A DNA stretch of 53,022 bases, from IMG/VR virus record IMGVR_UViG_3300020452_000997, positions 1 through 53,022 of that record; one strand, given 5' to 3'. How positions within the stretch are numbered: the first letter of the stretch is position 1; every line of letters starts with the position of its first letter. A program made the position numbers and the translations under genes. The notes under the pieces are model-generated. The model saw nothing but the letters and a program-made list of their open reading frames with translations, did not search any database and had not been told where the DNA came from. Source of the stretch: a virus. Positions 52,434 to 53,022 of the stretch are shown here, piece by piece.

Positions 52434-53022
52434 TTGAAGGCGCCACTAAGGCCACAGGCGTGGAGCTAGCTGTTGCAAGATCAAGCGGAAAGTTGTGGGC
52501 ATTACGCTCGTGCATGACTTCCATTCCGAGTCCTGCTCGGTTGAGGATGTCTGCCCAGGTGTTGACGACGTGGCCGTCACTGGATTGGATGGATTGATTG
52601 AAGTTGAAGCCGTTCAGATTGAAAGCCATAGTTGACACACCTAATGCTGTAAACCAGATGCCGACAACAGGCCAAGCAGCAAGGAAGAAGTGAAGACTCC
52701 GGCTATTGTTAAAGCTGGCGTACTGGAAGATAAGCCGACCAAAGTAGCCGTGAGCAGCAACAATGTTGTAAGTCTCTTCTTCTTGTCCAAATTTGTAACC
52801 GTAGTTCTGGCTGACTGTTTCTGAGGTTTCACGAATCAATGAAGATGTAACCAAGGAGCCATGCATTGCAGAGAACAACGCACCTCCGAACACTCCTGCA
52901 ACTCCCAACATGTGGAAGGGGTGCATCAGGATGTTGTGCTCAGCTTGGAACACCAACATGTAGTTGAAGGTTCCAGAGATGCCCAGGGGCATTGCATCAG
53001 AGAACGAACCCTGACCGAAGGG
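52426..53022 (-). CDS. psbA: Photosystem II D1 protein, C-terminal part (5' end beyond right edge)
   Basis: By D1 numbering the visible part runs from P162 to the end (198 residues). Present are Mn-cluster ligands D170, E189, H332, E333, D342 and A344 (from [28 protein letters not shown]), H190, H198 (chlorophyll ligand), H215 and H272 (iron ligands) and the QEEETYN loop. The C-terminal extension after A344 ([15 protein letters not shown]) would be removed by CtpA. Residue 171 is Ala where host D1 usually has Gly. It replaces damaged host D1 during infection. Confidence 0.97.
   Translation of the reverse strand, partial: PFGQGSFSDAMPLGISGTFNYMLVFQAEHNILMHPFHMLGVAGVFGGALFSAMHGSLVTSSLIRETSETVSQNYGYKFGQEEETYNIVAAHGYFGRLIFQYASFNNSRSLHFFLAAWPVVGIWFTALGVSTMAFNLNGFNFNQSIQSSDGHVVNTWADILNRAGLGMEVMHERNAHNFPLDLATASSTPVALVAPSIG

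Noticed and set aside
1-53022. CRISPR arrays, insertion sequences, integrase/attachment sites and tRNA genes
   Set aside because: I looked for regularly spaced repeats, transposase or integrase motifs and tRNA-like folds and saw none I could support. A tRNA search program would be the decisive check.

Overview
This window is most likely part of the genome of a tailed cyanophage infecting marine Synechococcus-type cyanobacteria. The virion genes point to a siphovirus with a long, flexible, non-contractile tail: a lambda-type tail-chaperone frameshift, one tape measure gene, one tail tube protein and no sheath. The host link comes from auxiliary photosynthesis genes: psbA (photosystem II D1, running off the right edge), a high-light-inducible protein, and a protein that reads like a CpeS/CpcS-family bilin lyase. 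The last would suit a host with phycobilisomes. No integrase was seen, and no DNA polymerase or helicase. Neither genome end is recognisable.

Layout. Almost everything is transcribed leftward (- strand) from the right edge. (1) 53.0-51.7 kb: psbA, a small unknown gene, hli, a hairpin terminator and another small gene. (2) 51.7-45.0 kb: terminase small and large subunits, a phage sigma factor, DnaG-type primase, metallophosphoesterase, glutaredoxin and a lambda-R-like endolysin with an export signal. (3) 45.0-39.4 kb: two tiny genes, class II ribonucleotide reductase, a chain of overlapping small genes, dCTP deaminase and the portal. (4) 39.4-33.6 kb: about twenty small, mostly unknown genes with overlapping starts and stops. 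Several are driven by compact promoter/RBS cassettes. This block includes the lyase-like gene, a cysteine-peptidase-like gene and a DUF4278-like peptide. (5) 33.6-30.3 kb: the main rightward block (about 30.67-32.80 kb). It is bracketed by two clusters of a 16-bp near-palindrome. Beyond the right cluster lies an origin-like region with four iterons and three tandem A7T repeats. (6) 30.3-9.4 kb: neck, tail completion, chaperones, tail tube, tape measure, tail tip and a series of fibre or adhesin proteins, including one extremely cysteine-rich protein, then scaffold and major capsid. (7) 9.4-0 kb: small virion or lysis-type genes, four consecutive very basic small proteins, a three-gene rightward insertion (5.08-5.71 kb) and more fibre proteins. 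The last gene runs off the left edge.

Regulation. At least 20 leftward late genes have a shared element close to GGNANNCTAG about 11-40 bases before the start codon, often just after a terminator. I propose these are phage-specific late promoters. The phage sigma factor, which has a clear region 2 but no obvious region 4, is a candidate reader of this -10-only signal. The small-gene block instead has sigma70-like promoters with a short leader ending in CAACCAAAGGAG.

Start codons were chosen from ribosome-binding sites, ATGA-type overlaps and promoter position. In several places this gives a start downstream of the longest possible frame. Some genes under 60 codons were found by reading the sequence directly.
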